A stretch of DNA of 64,000 nt from positions 1 to 64,000 of the forward strand of contig JAPLUI010000319.1 of assembly GCA_026397725.1 (NCBI GenBank). Reading direction: 5' to 3'. How positions within the stretch are numbered: the stretch's first letter is position 1; every line of letters starts with the position of its first letter. A model generated the notes under the pieces. That model was given only the letters and a program-made list of their open reading frames with translations, made no database searches and was not told where the DNA came from. The translations under genes and the position numbers were made by a program. This document shows, in pieces, positions 25,701 to 37,100 of this stretch. The DNA is from Verrucomicrobiota bacterium (GTDB lineage Bacteria; Verrucomicrobiota; Verrucomicrobiia; Verrucomicrobiales; Akkermansiaceae).

Positions 25701-28133
25701 TTACATATGCCAGACATCGAGTTCAAAAATGGACCACACTTGTTTCTTCGTCCCGGTCTGCTCAATCTTGATGTAGCGTCCGGTTTTTGTCGGGAACTTG
25801 GCCGTGGTGATTCCCCACCTCTCGCCGGTACCGGTAGCCACCGCGGTTCCCCAGTTGGTGTTGTCATCGGACACATAAATGGCATATCCCACCGGGCTGT
25901 CATAAATCGCCCAGACATGATCCATGACGATCTTGTTGAAACTCTGGCGTTGCTTCATGTCAATGGCAAACCATTGTCCCGGAACTTGATCCGTCATCGT
26001 CCGCCAGCCAGTCCAATGATCTCCATCAATGGCATTCGCCGCACTGGCATCTACTGTCACCATTTGGTTGCCCCAGGGACCCGATTCGTACGTTTGATGA
26101 TCCGTGGAGGCTGATACGCTCCATAGCTTCTTGTTCAGTTTAACGCCGGGTTTTTCGGCTACTCCGGGTTGTTTCGGCGTTGTCATCTTCACGCCTCCTT
26201 GCCCGACGAAATTCCACGTCCCGGGCTTCACTTTGAATGTCACATACTTTGCATCCTCGCCGTTGAACGAGACCCCCTCAACGCTGCCTGATGATGAACC
26301 CTTCCAGAGTGCCGCCCCATTGACTGTTATCGAATCCAGTTTGGTGAATGAACTCTTTGGAATGCCAATGATGGCCGTTGTATTTGCGGGAGACGTTAGG
26401 GACAGACTGTATTTTGACGCGGATTTCCTGATCGAAACCGCCACCTGCCCCTGCACCGTCGGAACCGTGGTATCAATCGATGTAAGAAACGCCTCTTGCG
26501 GCAATACATGATAGAGAGTCCAGCCCGGACTTTCCGGGGCCACACCCGCGATGAATTTGGAGAGGATGGTATTGGGAACATTCCAGGCGTGGTTCAGCGT
26601 CACGTAATTAACGGAATCCGTGCCCTTTCTAATGTCAAAGGCCCTCTCCATATACTCCCATAACGTCGTGAAACTGGCGTCGATCTGCCCCCGGTATCGG
26701 TTCGCCATCCGGAGCAAGGCTTGCTCCTGTCTGCCCATCACACACAGCGCCTCCATCACCCAGCGTTCAAAATAGGGACCGCAATTGCCGTTTGTTCCTA
26801 TCAGGCTGGTGATCACATTCCACTTCGAGCTGTCCGCCAGCCCAGCGCATACCGCCATCGCATTGGCCCGTTCGTCAAGATCCGTCCCCGACCGATACCC
26901 GTCCTCTTTCCAGAATACCCGGTCGAAGTTTTTCCTGATGCTGTCGAGCTTGGCGTCCATCGCGGGGATATCCTCAGCATGTCCGGCCGCCTGCGCCATC
27001 TTCTTCAGGGCGGATAACGCACCAAAATACTCTGCAACCTGGATCACATTCACGTCTGTTTTTCCCGTTCCCCAGTCATACCATTCATTCACATCGACCG
27101 CATCGGCGGTCAGTAACCGATGATCCGGCAGCCCGTTGGCCCCGATGTTGTACAGGTCGAGATACTTTTTTGTTTTTGGATAGATGGATTTGAGTGTTTC
27201 GAGATCGCCGGTGTGAAGATAATAGGTCCAGTCGCCATATTCGCCGCGGGCAATTAAATTTTGCCCGGCCATCATGCCAACCTGGCCTGAAAGGATGAAT
27301 TTCTTGGCGAGATTGTGTGATGACGTATCGAATGCGTAGAAGCACTCCTCCATTTCCAGAACCGCATCCCCGAGCCATTCGCTCCGCTCCCTGTCAGGGC
27401 AGTCCATGTAAGAAGAGCGCATGCAGAGATAGCAGGTCCTGGTGGCCTTTTGCCATAGTGTGGTATAATCACTGTCATTGCATGAAAATGAGCCTTCGAC
27501 CCTGGTGTCATATCCGGTCTCCCGGAATTTCACCGCGACGACGGTCATGCCGGCAGGGATGGTATAGCATGCGCCCTCACCGCTGACCCACTCCGGCACT
27601 TCGTAAACCTGATTCCCAGCGACGCTCGTATATTCCTGAGTCTTTTGCCTGGCGTGTACCAGCGGGTTGGTTGAATCAAATCCGATAACCTTGCCGGCCG
27701 CGTCGGCCTTTACCTGTATCCATGCCGTGTATTGAGCGTTGTAGGGCAGTTGGCAGACAAGCTTCCAGGGATTCGTTTCCGCGTGCGGCGAATCCTTTGA
27801 TGTGTAGACATACTCTTTCAGCCCATAGTCATGGATACCTTCAGCTCTATAGGTCGCCTTGATGATTGTCAGCGGATTGTCAGCCGAACCCTTGATCTCA
27901 AGGACGCCCCCCTCGCCAACTGCCTTCTTGCCAATCTTGTCGCCAAGTCTGAACTCGACAACGAGTTCCTTTCTCTGCCCCATCTGTGGGTCCCCGAAGG
28001 TGTTACTTGCAGCAAACGAAAGCGCATTGTCCTTCACCGCCTCCCTGGCCTTGTCCGTAACATCAATCGGAGCCGCAATCGCATTGGACAACCCCGTCAA
28101 CAGTCCTAACATTAACAAGCAAATTCTTCTCAT
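25701..28133 (-). CDS. Exported GH78-type alpha-L-rhamnosidase with discoidin domain
   Basis: The product has 810 residues starting MRRICLLMLGLLTGLSNAIA, a signal peptide that sets the start at 28133 rather than at the upstream in-frame ATG. The catalytic motif MDCPDRERSEWLGDAVLEMEE near residue 243 is the GH78 acid region, with the helical barrel continuing to about residue 560. The last 150 residues (SVSASTDHQTYESG...VYSDDNTNWG...RYIKIEQTGTKKQVWSIFELDVW) form an F5/8-type carbohydrate-binding sandwich. It is distant from the other GH78 genes here and lacks their heptamer array, so it is likely specific for a different rhamnosyl linkage. It starts 23 bp after the GH106 stop. Confidence 0.85.
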   Translation of the reverse strand: MRRICLLMLGLLTGLSNAIAAPIDVTDKAREAVKDNALSFAASNTFGDPQMGQRKELVVEFRLGDKIGKKAVGEGGVLEIKGSADNPLTIIKATYRAEGIHDYGLKEYVYTSKDSPHAETNPWKLVCQLPYNAQYTAWIQVKADAAGKVIGFDSTNPLVHARQKTQEYTSVAGNQVYEVPEWVSGEGACYTIPAGMTVVAVKFRETGYDTRVEGSFSCNDSDYTTLWQKATRTCYLCMRSSYMDCPDRERSEWLGDAVLEMEECFYAFDTSSHNLAKKFILSGQVGMMAGQNLIARGEYGDWTYYLHTGDLETLKSIYPKTKKYLDLYNIGANGLPDHRLLTADAVDVNEWYDWGTGKTDVNVIQVAEYFGALSALKKMAQAAGHAEDIPAMDAKLDSIRKNFDRVFWKEDGYRSGTDLDERANAMAVCAGLADSSKWNVITSLIGTNGNCGPYFERWVMEALCVMGRQEQALLRMANRYRGQIDASFTTLWEYMERAFDIRKGTDSVNYVTLNHAWNVPNTILSKFIAGVAPESPGWTLYHVLPQEAFLTSIDTTVPTVQGQVAVSIRKSASKYSLSLTSPANTTAIIGIPKSSFTKLDSITVNGAALWKGSSSGSVEGVSFNGEDAKYVTFKVKPGTWNFVGQGGVKMTTPKQPGVAEKPGVKLNKKLWSVSASTDHQTYESGPWGNQMVTVDASAANAIDGDHWTGWRTMTDQVPGQWFAIDMKQRQSFNKIVMDHVWAIYDSPVGYAIYVSDDNTNWGTAVATGTGERWGITTAKFPTKTGRYIKIEQTGTKKQVWSIFELDVWHM

Positions 28134-28156
28134 TCTGTTTATTCCTGTAATTGTCG

Positions 28157-31100
28157 TTATTTCACTTCGACCCAAGCGCCTGTCCTGATCGTCACCGGCC
28201 CGAGCAGCCCCGAGGGCTGCAGCGAGCTGCCCTTATAGTAACCTTTCAAGGTGGTGAATGTCACGCGATCCTTTGACGGCCGCGGTGTGCCCTTGACCAA
28301 CCAGTCGGGCCAACTCTTGATCAGAAAGTCGAAATCGGCGTCGTCTGGAAACTGCTCATCGCCAATGAGCCGGTTGGGCCACAGGTTCGTCACGCGCACC
28401 TCCAGTTCGTTCGCGCCGGAACGCAGCGCCTCGGAAATATCCACGCGGAACGGCGGCTTCCACAGGATGCCAAGATCCTTGCCGTTGAGTTTCACCTCGG
28501 CAATCACCTCGACGCGGCCGAGGTCGAGAAGGATTGGAGATCGCGGATCGCGGATTGAAGATGAGGGAAGATCGAAGCTTTTCCGATAGGTGGCGGTGCC
28601 GGAAAAATACTTGATTCCGGCATCCACGTGGTCCGGCCACGAGATCAATTGATCGAACGAGGTCTTCGGCGGCGCGCCCACGGGTGATTTGAACTCCAAT
28701 TGCCACGGCCCTGCCAGGTCCACGACTGCCGGCACCGTCGGCACCGTGACGGTCTTCGCCGAACCGGTGGCCGTCTTCAGCGAATAGTCGCCGCTTTCCC
28801 AAGCCACGAGGCGCGTCGCGCCCTTTCCTGTGACCAGGCGCGGCGAGGGAGGAGGGATTTTCCACGTCACATCCCGTGGCAGGCACAGCTCGGCATCCGC
28901 GCCCACGGTGAGACTCCTGGGGATTCCGTCCACGGTACACCACACGCGCAGATGCTTGGGCAGGATCACCTTGGGGACGCCTTCGCCTAACACTTTGGAG
29001 GGAGTCACCTTCAGCATGCCGTCCTTCATTTGTGCGACGAGCTTGTCGGTGACGTCCTCCGAATAGGAATAGGGCACGCCATTCTGCTTTTCGTCGAACT
29101 TGCCGTAAATGGCCCGCAGGAATTTGGCCGGGGCCGCTCCGTTAGACGCCTGTGGAAGTTCGACCGAACCACCTTCGCCGCCAACCACCATCTGCTCCTT
29201 GCCGTCCATCTCGTAGGCAACGCGTGTCTGCTTGGGAGATCCCCCGGCAGGATCACCCGCACCGAGATTTGCCAGATGAATGACCTGCCGGCCATTCACG
29301 ACCTCTTGCCGGACTTTGTGGGAAACATCCACCATCGTGGTGCCCTCGAAGGTGAGCGCGCCATAGATCGCCTTGCTGATCACGAGTTTGGGTGCCGGAC
29401 GGTTTGCCGCCACTGTCGTGTTCTCGATCGCCACCAGCGGATCGGCCGGCGCGGTGGCCGGACGGCGGAAGACCACAAACACCGATTCTTCCGCATCGAG
29501 ATTGAGCGTCACGGCCGTGCGGCCGTCTTTCACGCACCACAGCGACGCCGGCTCGATGACACCGGCGTCCGCATGCCATAGTTCCGGTTGCCGACCGACG
29601 GCGCGGAAGAGGCATTCGACGGACCGGCCCTTCGGTTCCTGATTGGAAATGAAATAGATATCCGCCTCCGCCAGAGCGCGATGAATATGTTTGATCCCGG
29701 CGCCATCGACGGCCTGGAAATCCGGCTTCACCTCCATGGACGCCAGAATGGTCCTCGTATCACGGTTCCACATCACGCGTCCGGCGCCGAACGCGTGTTC
29801 GCCTGCCTCCTTCAGTCCTTCCGTGCCCCAGACCTCATCGGCGATCTTCCTGACCTCGGCGTCACACGCCGGGAAATCCTGGAGGCTCGGCGAGCGCTCC
29901 GGTTTCGGACCGAGCACCGTGGCACCAGCCTTGACCAGTTCGCGGATCTTGCGCGCCACCTTGGGAGTCATCCAAATCGTGTCCGGCATCACTAACAATC
30001 TATAACTCATCGCCGGGCCGCTCTTGGATGGGCCAACGGGTGTCGTCACGCACCCGTCCTTCACCCCGAGCGACGTGATGAGATCCGAGCTGCAAACATC
30101 ATAGTCATAACCTGCGGACTTGATGTCCTCGCGATTCATCATTCCGCTAGGCGATGCCTCGCCAGCAAAAAAGAGGACATCGGCCGCAAACTTTCCCTGC
30201 TGGAGCAGATATTGCGAACGCGCGCAATAGCTCAGCCACGCGCGGCTTTGCTCCCACCAGGTGACGGTGCGCTCAAAATGCATGCCCCAGTAGCCCATGG
30301 TCATGCCGGGAAACTTGTCGAGCCAAGGCTGATGCGCATAGCGGTGGATCGTTAGACGGTTGACGCCCGCGCTCCACACCAAGTCGCCGAGACGCTTGAG
30401 TTGGGCGGGATGGTTTTTCCATCTGCCGTCCTCAGGCATCGCGGTGAACGCTTCGACCCCGACGATGCCGATGCCATGCGTATGAGCCGACGAGGCCGCC
30501 AGTTTTACGGAACTGGGTTCATCGCGGCCATTCTTGACCCAAAACTCACCCATCAGCACGTCGGCCTTCGCGCCGACCTGCAGGCATTCGAAGGGACCAT
30601 CATAAGGTTCCATCGCAGACTTCAGCCCGTGCTTCCGGCATAACTCGGAGAAATACTGGTAGTAGTTTTCGGCGAACAGATCGCCCTGGACGCAGCGGAA
30701 ATCCCACAGGAACCGCTCGCTCGTCTCGCTGTTAGTAACCACGCGGCCGCTCAGCGCGGGCAGGAATGGCAGCAGGTCATAACCGCAGCGGCGGCGGAAT
30801 TCCTCGCGCATTTTCGGCGTCCAGTTCTGGCTACCGACCTCGTAACTGTCGATGACGCAGTTGTTGAGCCCGTGCCCGGCGAGTGGCCCGAGCTTTTTCA
30901 GGATCGGCTCGATGGCCCCGGCCCAGTGCGCGTCAAACGCCTCGGCACTCAGCTTGTCGCATTCCAGGCCCTGGCCGGACGGCGGCGAGTGTACGTTGTT
31001 AGCGCCCGTCGGCGTGTAGCCGATGCGCAGGATCGACCAGTCGCCAGCGGGGACATCCCAAACGAGATGTCCGTCGGCGGCCAGCTTGTCCGTTAGGTTC

Positions 31101-31762
31101 ACCACGCCGGTCTGCGGGATCGCGGCCTCAACCGGCAGCGCGACGGGTTTCGGCATCTGGCCATAGCCTGAATCGAAAAGCGCTTTGCCCCGAAATCCTT
31201 CGATAGCCGTCTTGTCGTCGCGCGGTGTCGGAAAAGCCAACACCGCGATGTCGCGATAGAATCCATTTTCATAGCCTGTTCCGCTGCGGGTCTCCGGCTG
31301 TTTGAGCGCCCCGTCGAAGCGGACGGGGCCTTTCGCGCGGGTCTCGCTGATGGTGACCATCTGCATCGATTGCTCCGGCTTGATCCATGGTCCGCCGCTG
31401 TTCGACCAACCACCGGCTTGTTGGATTCCGAGATCCAGCCCAAGCCTTTCCGATTCGGCGGCGGCATGCTTGACCAGGTCCAGCCACTGCGGACTCATGA
31501 ACGGCGCGGGCCCGGCCGGCAAATCCTCCGAGAGATTGAAGATCTGCGCGCCGCCCACGCCCACGCGTTTCATCGCCTCGAGGTCGGCCGTGATTCCTTC
31601 GCGGGTGACATTGCCCTGAAGCCAGTGCCACCAGACCTGGTTCTTGGCGGCATCCGGCGGCTGGGCAAATCCATTTTCCAACTTGTCTGTCTCTGCCTGC
31701 GCAATCATCGCACTCGCAAACACCGCACTCATCAACGCCATTCCTGCCACTGCAATTTTCAT
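28157..31762 (-). CDS. Exported GH106-type alpha-L-rhamnosidase
   Basis: The product has 1,201 residues from MKIAVAGMALMSAVFASAMIAQA (signal peptide). The N-terminal catalytic region begins KNQVWWHWLQGNVTREGITADLEAMKRVGVGG near residue 40, the hallmark of GH106, the Ca-dependent family that releases rhamnose from rhamnogalacturonan. It ends in a beta-sandwich of the GH2/GH106 type (VEVIAEVKLNGKDLGILWKPPFRVDISEAL). A heptamer array (28531-28565) in the coding sequence gives SSIRDPRSPI near residue 1070. A start further upstream at 31834 would overlap the preceding gene and is rejected in favour of the signal peptide. Confidence 0.88.
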   Translation of the reverse strand: MKIAVAGMALMSAVFASAMIAQAETDKLENGFAQPPDAAKNQVWWHWLQGNVTREGITADLEAMKRVGVGGAQIFNLSEDLPAGPAPFMSPQWLDLVKHAAAESERLGLDLGIQQAGGWSNSGGPWIKPEQSMQMVTISETRAKGPVRFDGALKQPETRSGTGYENGFYRDIAVLAFPTPRDDKTAIEGFRGKALFDSGYGQMPKPVALPVEAAIPQTGVVNLTDKLAADGHLVWDVPAGDWSILRIGYTPTGANNVHSPPSGQGLECDKLSAEAFDAHWAGAIEPILKKLGPLAGHGLNNCVIDSYEVGSQNWTPKMREEFRRRCGYDLLPFLPALSGRVVTNSETSERFLWDFRCVQGDLFAENYYQYFSELCRKHGLKSAMEPYDGPFECLQVGAKADVLMGEFWVKNGRDEPSSVKLAASSAHTHGIGIVGVEAFTAMPEDGRWKNHPAQLKRLGDLVWSAGVNRLTIHRYAHQPWLDKFPGMTMGYWGMHFERTVTWWEQSRAWLSYCARSQYLLQQGKFAADVLFFAGEASPSGMMNREDIKSAGYDYDVCSSDLITSLGVKDGCVTTPVGPSKSGPAMSYRLLVMPDTIWMTPKVARKIRELVKAGATVLGPKPERSPSLQDFPACDAEVRKIADEVWGTEGLKEAGEHAFGAGRVMWNRDTRTILASMEVKPDFQAVDGAGIKHIHRALAEADIYFISNQEPKGRSVECLFRAVGRQPELWHADAGVIEPASLWCVKDGRTAVTLNLDAEESVFVVFRRPATAPADPLVAIENTTVAANRPAPKLVISKAIYGALTFEGTTMVDVSHKVRQEVVNGRQVIHLANLGAGDPAGGSPKQTRVAYEMDGKEQMVVGGEGGSVELPQASNGAAPAKFLRAIYGKFDEKQNGVPYSYSEDVTDKLVAQMKDGMLKVTPSKVLGEGVPKVILPKHLRVWCTVDGIPRSLTVGADAELCLPRDVTWKIPPPSPRLVTGKGATRLVAWESGDYSLKTATGSAKTVTVPTVPAVVDLAGPWQLEFKSPVGAPPKTSFDQLISWPDHVDAGIKYFSGTATYRKSFDLPSSSIRDPRSPILLDLGRVEVIAEVKLNGKDLGILWKPPFRVDISEALRSGANELEVRVTNLWPNRLIGDEQFPDDADFDFLIKSWPDWLVKGTPRPSKDRVTFTTLKGYYKGSSLQPSGLLGPVTIRTGAWVEVK
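28531..28565. repeat. Five-unit heptamer array (GGATCGC) inside the GH106 gene
   Basis: The units GGATTGG, AGATCGC, GGATCGC, GGATTGA and AGATGAG total 35 bp. They sit in the C-terminal sandwich, between FDLPSS and PILLDLG, at a surface loop. Confidence 0.7.
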
Positions 31763-31781
31763 GATCTGCCGGTTGTCCTTG

Positions 31782-34109
31782 TCATTTTCCCATCGAACTC
31801 GAATGTCTGACAAAAACCGACGTGTTTGCGTCAAGTTTGAGTTGGATGCGGGTTACATCCTGTCCGTCCTGCTTGAGGTTTTGAAAAGATACGGCACCGA
31901 TCGCGCCGGTATGCGGATCCCACAGTTCCGGTTGCAGCTTTCCCTTCAGCCGTACCCAGGTGTTGATGCTGTCGTCGCTCGAGTTGGCGAAGAAATAATA
32001 ATCCGCGTTGTCCCGGACCTTGTGGATATAGGCCAGCTTGCCCTTGGCGCTCTTGATGGCGATGTCGTCCTCAAAGCGGACATCCCAGACCGCCACGGCC
32101 TCATTGAGGACGGCTGCCAGCCGGCTGGTGCCTTCAACCCCCTCGTCGATGTTAGGCACGAAATAGGCCTTGCCTCCGGCCGCGTTGCTGTTCTTGGTAT
32201 AGGGGTGCCCTGGCTTGTTAGGGTCGAGACCGAAAATGTCCTGGACCAGTTTCGCGACCTGCGCATCCTTGCCGAGTTCGGCGGACTTCACCGGCAGCCT
32301 GGCGGTGCTGATGACCGTGCCGCCATGGTCGTAAAACTCCTTGGCCTTCTGCAGCGTCGACAGATTGATCGCTCCGGGCTCGTGCTTGCCGGGAAGGATC
32401 AGGACTTTGTATTGCTCATGGTTGACCTTGTTGTTGAGATTGAGCGTGTGGTTGGCCGGATCGACCGTGCATTTTTCATCCAGCACTTCTGGATGCATGA
32501 AGGTGAAGTCGCGCCGGATGATATGGGTCAGCCGCTCGCCCACGTTGAGGTATTCGGGGTCCGTCCCTTCCTGCCCGAAATAACAATCGGCATAAATCGC
32601 CGTGATCGGATAGAGCACCGCGATGTCCGCGACATGGCGGCCACCCTGCAGGATGATCTGGCAGCGTGCGGCCCACGTGTTGTATTCTGGCAGGCTGGCT
32701 GCGACAATCGGGTTTCGCCAGGAAATTTCCGGCGGCGTTGGCACATTGGGATGGGCATACCAAACGCCGTGCGGGATAATCAGGTTGATGCCGCGGGCAT
32801 AAAGTTCCATGGCGGTGCGATAGAGCAAGTCCGGCGTGAAATCAGCCTCCTTCCAACCCTCGAAAGCGCCGTAGGTCTCGCACTGCAGAATCGGCTTGTC
32901 ATAAAGAAACGCCGCAGAGCCCGCCAGCTTGTAGCCGTCGCGCTTGGAGCCGTAGGCGCCGATCACGTCGAGCAGCGGGCGTTGCGCGTGCTTATAGAAC
33001 TTGATCGCGTCGCCGGAGAACCCCATGGGAGAAACCTCGTAGTCGCCGGCCGGATGACCGGAGGCGTCGATCTTGTGCGCCGCGCACCACGCGGCGACCC
33101 GCTTCACAAATACTTCGGAGAGCAATTCCGCGCGCAGGCCGAAGAGCATGCTGCGGGCCGCTGCGGTTGCGGGGCCGATGTCATACCACATCGCCGGATA
33201 ATACTCGACCGGACTCATGCCGAATTTCTTTTTGAACAGCGCATTGTATCCATCCGTCCAGCAGCGGCGGTCGTTGCCGTTCCAGACATCGGGGCTGGCC
33301 TGATAGAGCGAGATGTCATCGTAAAAGGAACTCTTAATGGTCGTGCCGAAATGCTTTGGGAACTTGTCGTAAAACCGCTGGTAGGTGAGGCTGATCCATT
33401 TATCGACCGCCGCCGGGTTGAGATAATCGAGGTTGCCATTGGGGTCCTTTCGATTCATCGAAAGATCCCTGCGCGAGGAAAACATCATGATCTTCCAATT
33501 GCCCGCAGGCACCTTCCATGAGAGCTTGCCATTGTTAGCGCCCGCAGTGATGTCGATGCGTTTGGCGTGGTCGTCGTTGTTCATGGCCACGCAACCCATC
33601 ATCACACCGGCGGGCACGTCCGCCTGATAGTCCTTGGGTCCGGTCACATCCTGTTCGGCCATGTTGATCTGCCGGGAACAAAACTCGGGATAGTTCTTGC
33701 CGATTTCGCCGCCGGCCGTTCCCGAAGGAAAGCCTTGGTCGTCGCAGAAGATCGCCCACATGCCCAGCTCGTCGAGTTTGGCGAGCAGGTGGCCGTATTT
33801 CTCCATGAATTCCGGTTCCGACCATTCGGTGACCGGCAGGATGGCCACACTCCCATAGCCATCCTTGTCGCGGAACTGGGTCAATTGGGAATCGATCACC
33901 GAATTCTCAATCTTGCCATTCAGCCAATACAGCGGCGTCGGACGATACTTTGGCGGTGGTTTGGCAAAATCGCCGGTGATATCGGCGGTCAGGATTGGGG
34001 TCGACAATGCCAGAACAAGACCTGTCATATTCATGATGGCCGGGAGCGGTCGTGACCGGGGGCGGACTGCAAGGACCGGCAGGTGACGGAAGCATGGATG
34101 AACCTTCAT
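31782..34109 (-). CDS. Exported GH106-like glycoside hydrolase
   Basis: This is a 775-residue protein. A signal-like segment (MNMTGLVLALSTPILT) begins 25 codons after the first ATG, so the true start could be 34034. The body begins DFAKPPPKYRPTPLYWLNGKIENSVIDSQLTQFRDKDGYG, the layout of GH106-related proteins (W-hydrophobic entry, then a helix pairing with the barrel). Later come ASGHPAGDYEVSP and YARGINLIIPHGVWY. It is about 400 residues shorter than its neighbour and lacks the C-terminal sandwich. Catalytic residues cannot be assigned with confidence; it may be an exo-acting partner of the neighbouring GH106 enzyme. The gap to the next gene is 19 bp. Confidence 0.75.
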   Translation of the reverse strand: MKVHPCFRHLPVLAVRPRSRPLPAIMNMTGLVLALSTPILTADITGDFAKPPPKYRPTPLYWLNGKIENSVIDSQLTQFRDKDGYGSVAILPVTEWSEPEFMEKYGHLLAKLDELGMWAIFCDDQGFPSGTAGGEIGKNYPEFCSRQINMAEQDVTGPKDYQADVPAGVMMGCVAMNNDDHAKRIDITAGANNGKLSWKVPAGNWKIMMFSSRRDLSMNRKDPNGNLDYLNPAAVDKWISLTYQRFYDKFPKHFGTTIKSSFYDDISLYQASPDVWNGNDRRCWTDGYNALFKKKFGMSPVEYYPAMWYDIGPATAAARSMLFGLRAELLSEVFVKRVAAWCAAHKIDASGHPAGDYEVSPMGFSGDAIKFYKHAQRPLLDVIGAYGSKRDGYKLAGSAAFLYDKPILQCETYGAFEGWKEADFTPDLLYRTAMELYARGINLIIPHGVWYAHPNVPTPPEISWRNPIVAASLPEYNTWAARCQIILQGGRHVADIAVLYPITAIYADCYFGQEGTDPEYLNVGERLTHIIRRDFTFMHPEVLDEKCTVDPANHTLNLNNKVNHEQYKVLILPGKHEPGAINLSTLQKAKEFYDHGGTVISTARLPVKSAELGKDAQVAKLVQDIFGLDPNKPGHPYTKNSNAAGGKAYFVPNIDEGVEGTSRLAAVLNEAVAVWDVRFEDDIAIKSAKGKLAYIHKVRDNADYYFFANSSDDSINTWVRLKGKLQPELWDPHTGAIGAVSFQNLKQDGQDVTRIQLKLDANTSVFVRHSSSMGK

Positions 34110-34128
34110 TGGATGATTTGAACTTTGT

Positions 34129-37100
34129 TTAACCTTGATTCTTCAGAACCCCTTTGCCCTTGATGAACTTGGGAGCATTCGCCGCGCTATACGTGCCTGC
34201 GGGCTGCAGCTTGCCATCGAGATAGAGCTTGCTGATGCGCATTTCTCCTTTGAAGTTGAGATCCAGCATCGCGTCTTCAGAAAGACTGACTTCGGTCTTG
34301 TCACTCAGACTGCGGGGATTGGTGAGTGACAGGGTGCCCTGCTTGACGGTTGTCGGACCCGTGTAGCTGTTAGTACCAGAGAGCGACCAGGTGCCCTTGC
34401 CGGACTTCGTGAGCGAGGTGGTCGCTTTGCCCGCGCGGTCATAAGGATTGACGATGCTGCCAGCGAAATCGCCGGTGCCGGCGGAGTCACCGGTGAGCGC
34501 GATTTGTTTGTTAGAGCCATAACCGGAGATCCATAAATCACTGGTGAGCTTGAACAGGCCGCTGCCGGATTGGTCGAACGTCATGGTGGAATTCTTGCCC
34601 ACCAGATTGATCACGCGGTCGGTGGTTTCGCCCGTGCCCGTATAAATCAGCGCGCACTCGCCGTCCTTCCCCTCTTCACCGATGACGATCTCGCCGGCCT
34701 CGATGTCCGTCGGCGTGCCGAGGCTGCTGCTGGTCTTACCCTTGACGACGCTGTTGAGCGAGGCCACGCTGAGCGTGCCGCTCTCCAGGATCGTCTGGCT
34801 GGAATAGGTGTTTTTGCCAGAGAGCTGAAGCGTGCCGGCGCCGCTCTTCTTGATGATAAACGGTCCGCCTCCGGCTCCCTTTGAATTCGCAATGTCAGCC
34901 GAAACGGTGACGGATTCATTGGTATGGGTCACGTCCAAACAGAGAACCGAACCCGCCATCATGCCATTGCTGTTGATCGACGTCGTGAGCTTCTTGAGCA
35001 ACCTTCCAACCTGATCGCCGGTGAACTCGCCGGGGCCGCCTGCGCTAAGCGAAAGCGTGGCCGTTTTTGAGACAATGATGTTCGCCGGGGTCCACTTCGT
35101 CGAATCCGCATTGTAAAGCGCCACGGCTTTTTTCACGGCGATCGCCCCCTTGAGGATGGTGGTCGGACCGGTGTAGGTGTTTGTGCCGTAGAGGGACACA
35201 ACGCCTTTGTTGATAATGCTCCAGGTCGACCAGGTGCCTATCATGGTGAGACCGCCGGGGCCGCTGATGCCACCACTCGTCTGATTGAAACTGGCGGATC
35301 CGTCTAGCATGGCGATCCCGTTGAGTGTGATGGGGGCGTTCCACTCCGTGCTGCCACCGGCGATGCGTCCGCCATTCACAATCAAAGGATTGGTCATTTT
35401 GCCACAAACAAGCTGGCCGCCATTCAGGGTGACAGGACCCGTTCCAAGCGGCTGTTCTTTACAATACTGCAAGACCCGCCCCCCGTTGATGATGGTTCCC
35501 CCGCTGTAGGTATTGGTTCCCTTGGTGGCAATGAACAAGGTGCTGAAATTCGAGTCAGCCCCGCCGTCAAAGACCGTGCCGTGTCCGTCGTAGGTCAAGC
35601 GACCATCGCCGGAGATGACTCCACTCACCGCCAGGAAGCATCGCTCAGGGGAAACCACGTGAATGTCTGATGCGAGTTTGATGGGCACATCAAGCCCATC
35701 CTTCTGACTGAGAAAGCGCTGCATGATTCCAGGCAGAACGCCGGCGGCGGTGTTTTTGGCAAAGGTCAGGCTCTTTCCGGTCAAACTAATATTCCCATGA
35801 TCCTTTTTCTCCAAATTGAGTTGATTGATCAGAAAGCCATCGGCAAGGTCGTGGGTGACATCATTCTTACCGGGCTGGTTGAATGTTAGAACATAATCAT
35901 CCCGACCGTCGACAATGGGTGCGGATCCGCTGACCAGGTTGTTCGACCATTGCGATGCATCGCTCCAATTGCCAGTCTCCGCCTTGCCCCAGGTGAAGGT
36001 GTTCGGCTTGCCGCTCTTGACCACGGCAACGGTATAGACCTGTGATGAACCATCCTGGGCCGTAACGGTGTAGGTCTGCGGTTTGGTGAAATCACGCGGC
36101 GTGCCCGATGCCGGAACCACCTGGGCTAATGGCGATACCGTCAAGGTTGGCGCGAGTTTTGTCACATCGGTGTTGATGGGCATAGACACACCCATGCGGG
36201 TGCTGGAAATCGGGATTGAACCCGCACCCGGCATGACAAATTCCAGCATGTCTTTGTCGGTACTGGCAGCTACCTTGTTCACAATCACGGTATAGATCGT
36301 CGCTGAACCGTCCTTGAAGGTAAGAGTGTACTCCTGCGGCTTGCTAAAGTCCCTGGCGACTTCCGGTTTCGGAGCGATCGAGGCACCATCAGGCAACCGC
36401 ACGACGGGCGCGATGGCGGTCACATCCAGAGCGTAGGGAACGGTCACACGAATCGTTGCTTTTTCAATTTGACCGCCAGGCAGGTTGGGGAAACCAAAAT
36501 GTTGAAGTTCATTGGCAGAATTTGCATAAGGCTTGATTTCTTCCGCGAGCCTAACAGGCTCTGTGTCCTTGAACTCTTTGGCTGTCGGCGGCAGTTTGGA
36601 GGCTTTAACCGGATCCACATATTCGGCCAGATCGCGCAAGGCGATGACTTTGTACTTATTGTCCTTCAAATACTGCATCTGCTCCTTGAATACCGCGGGG
36701 TCCACCGAGCAAGGCGGATGTTCCATGTCCGGCACGCCGTGATACATAATCACTATGATCCTGCCGCCGGCTGCCTGCCGCACCATTTTGACAAAGTCCG
36801 GCATGTTGGAGAGTCCCACGGATGGAATATCGAAACCGTTGTCCACCGTCGGCCGGTAGGGCCGGCTATAGCCGCCGCGCGCGAAAAGATAGCCGCTCGA
36901 CACCAGAGCCGGGACATCTGTCATGGCCGCCCCGCCAAGGGGCCACGTGATAGTCGTCGGCTTGGGAACATGGTTCGACAGCAGCTCATCCTCCATTCCC
37001 ATCATGGCCCCAAGACCCGAGAAATGACCCGCCGAGTGGTTGCCGACTTCAAGGCCCCCGTCGGCCATGGCCTTCATCTGCCGCCATGTCATATACCAAT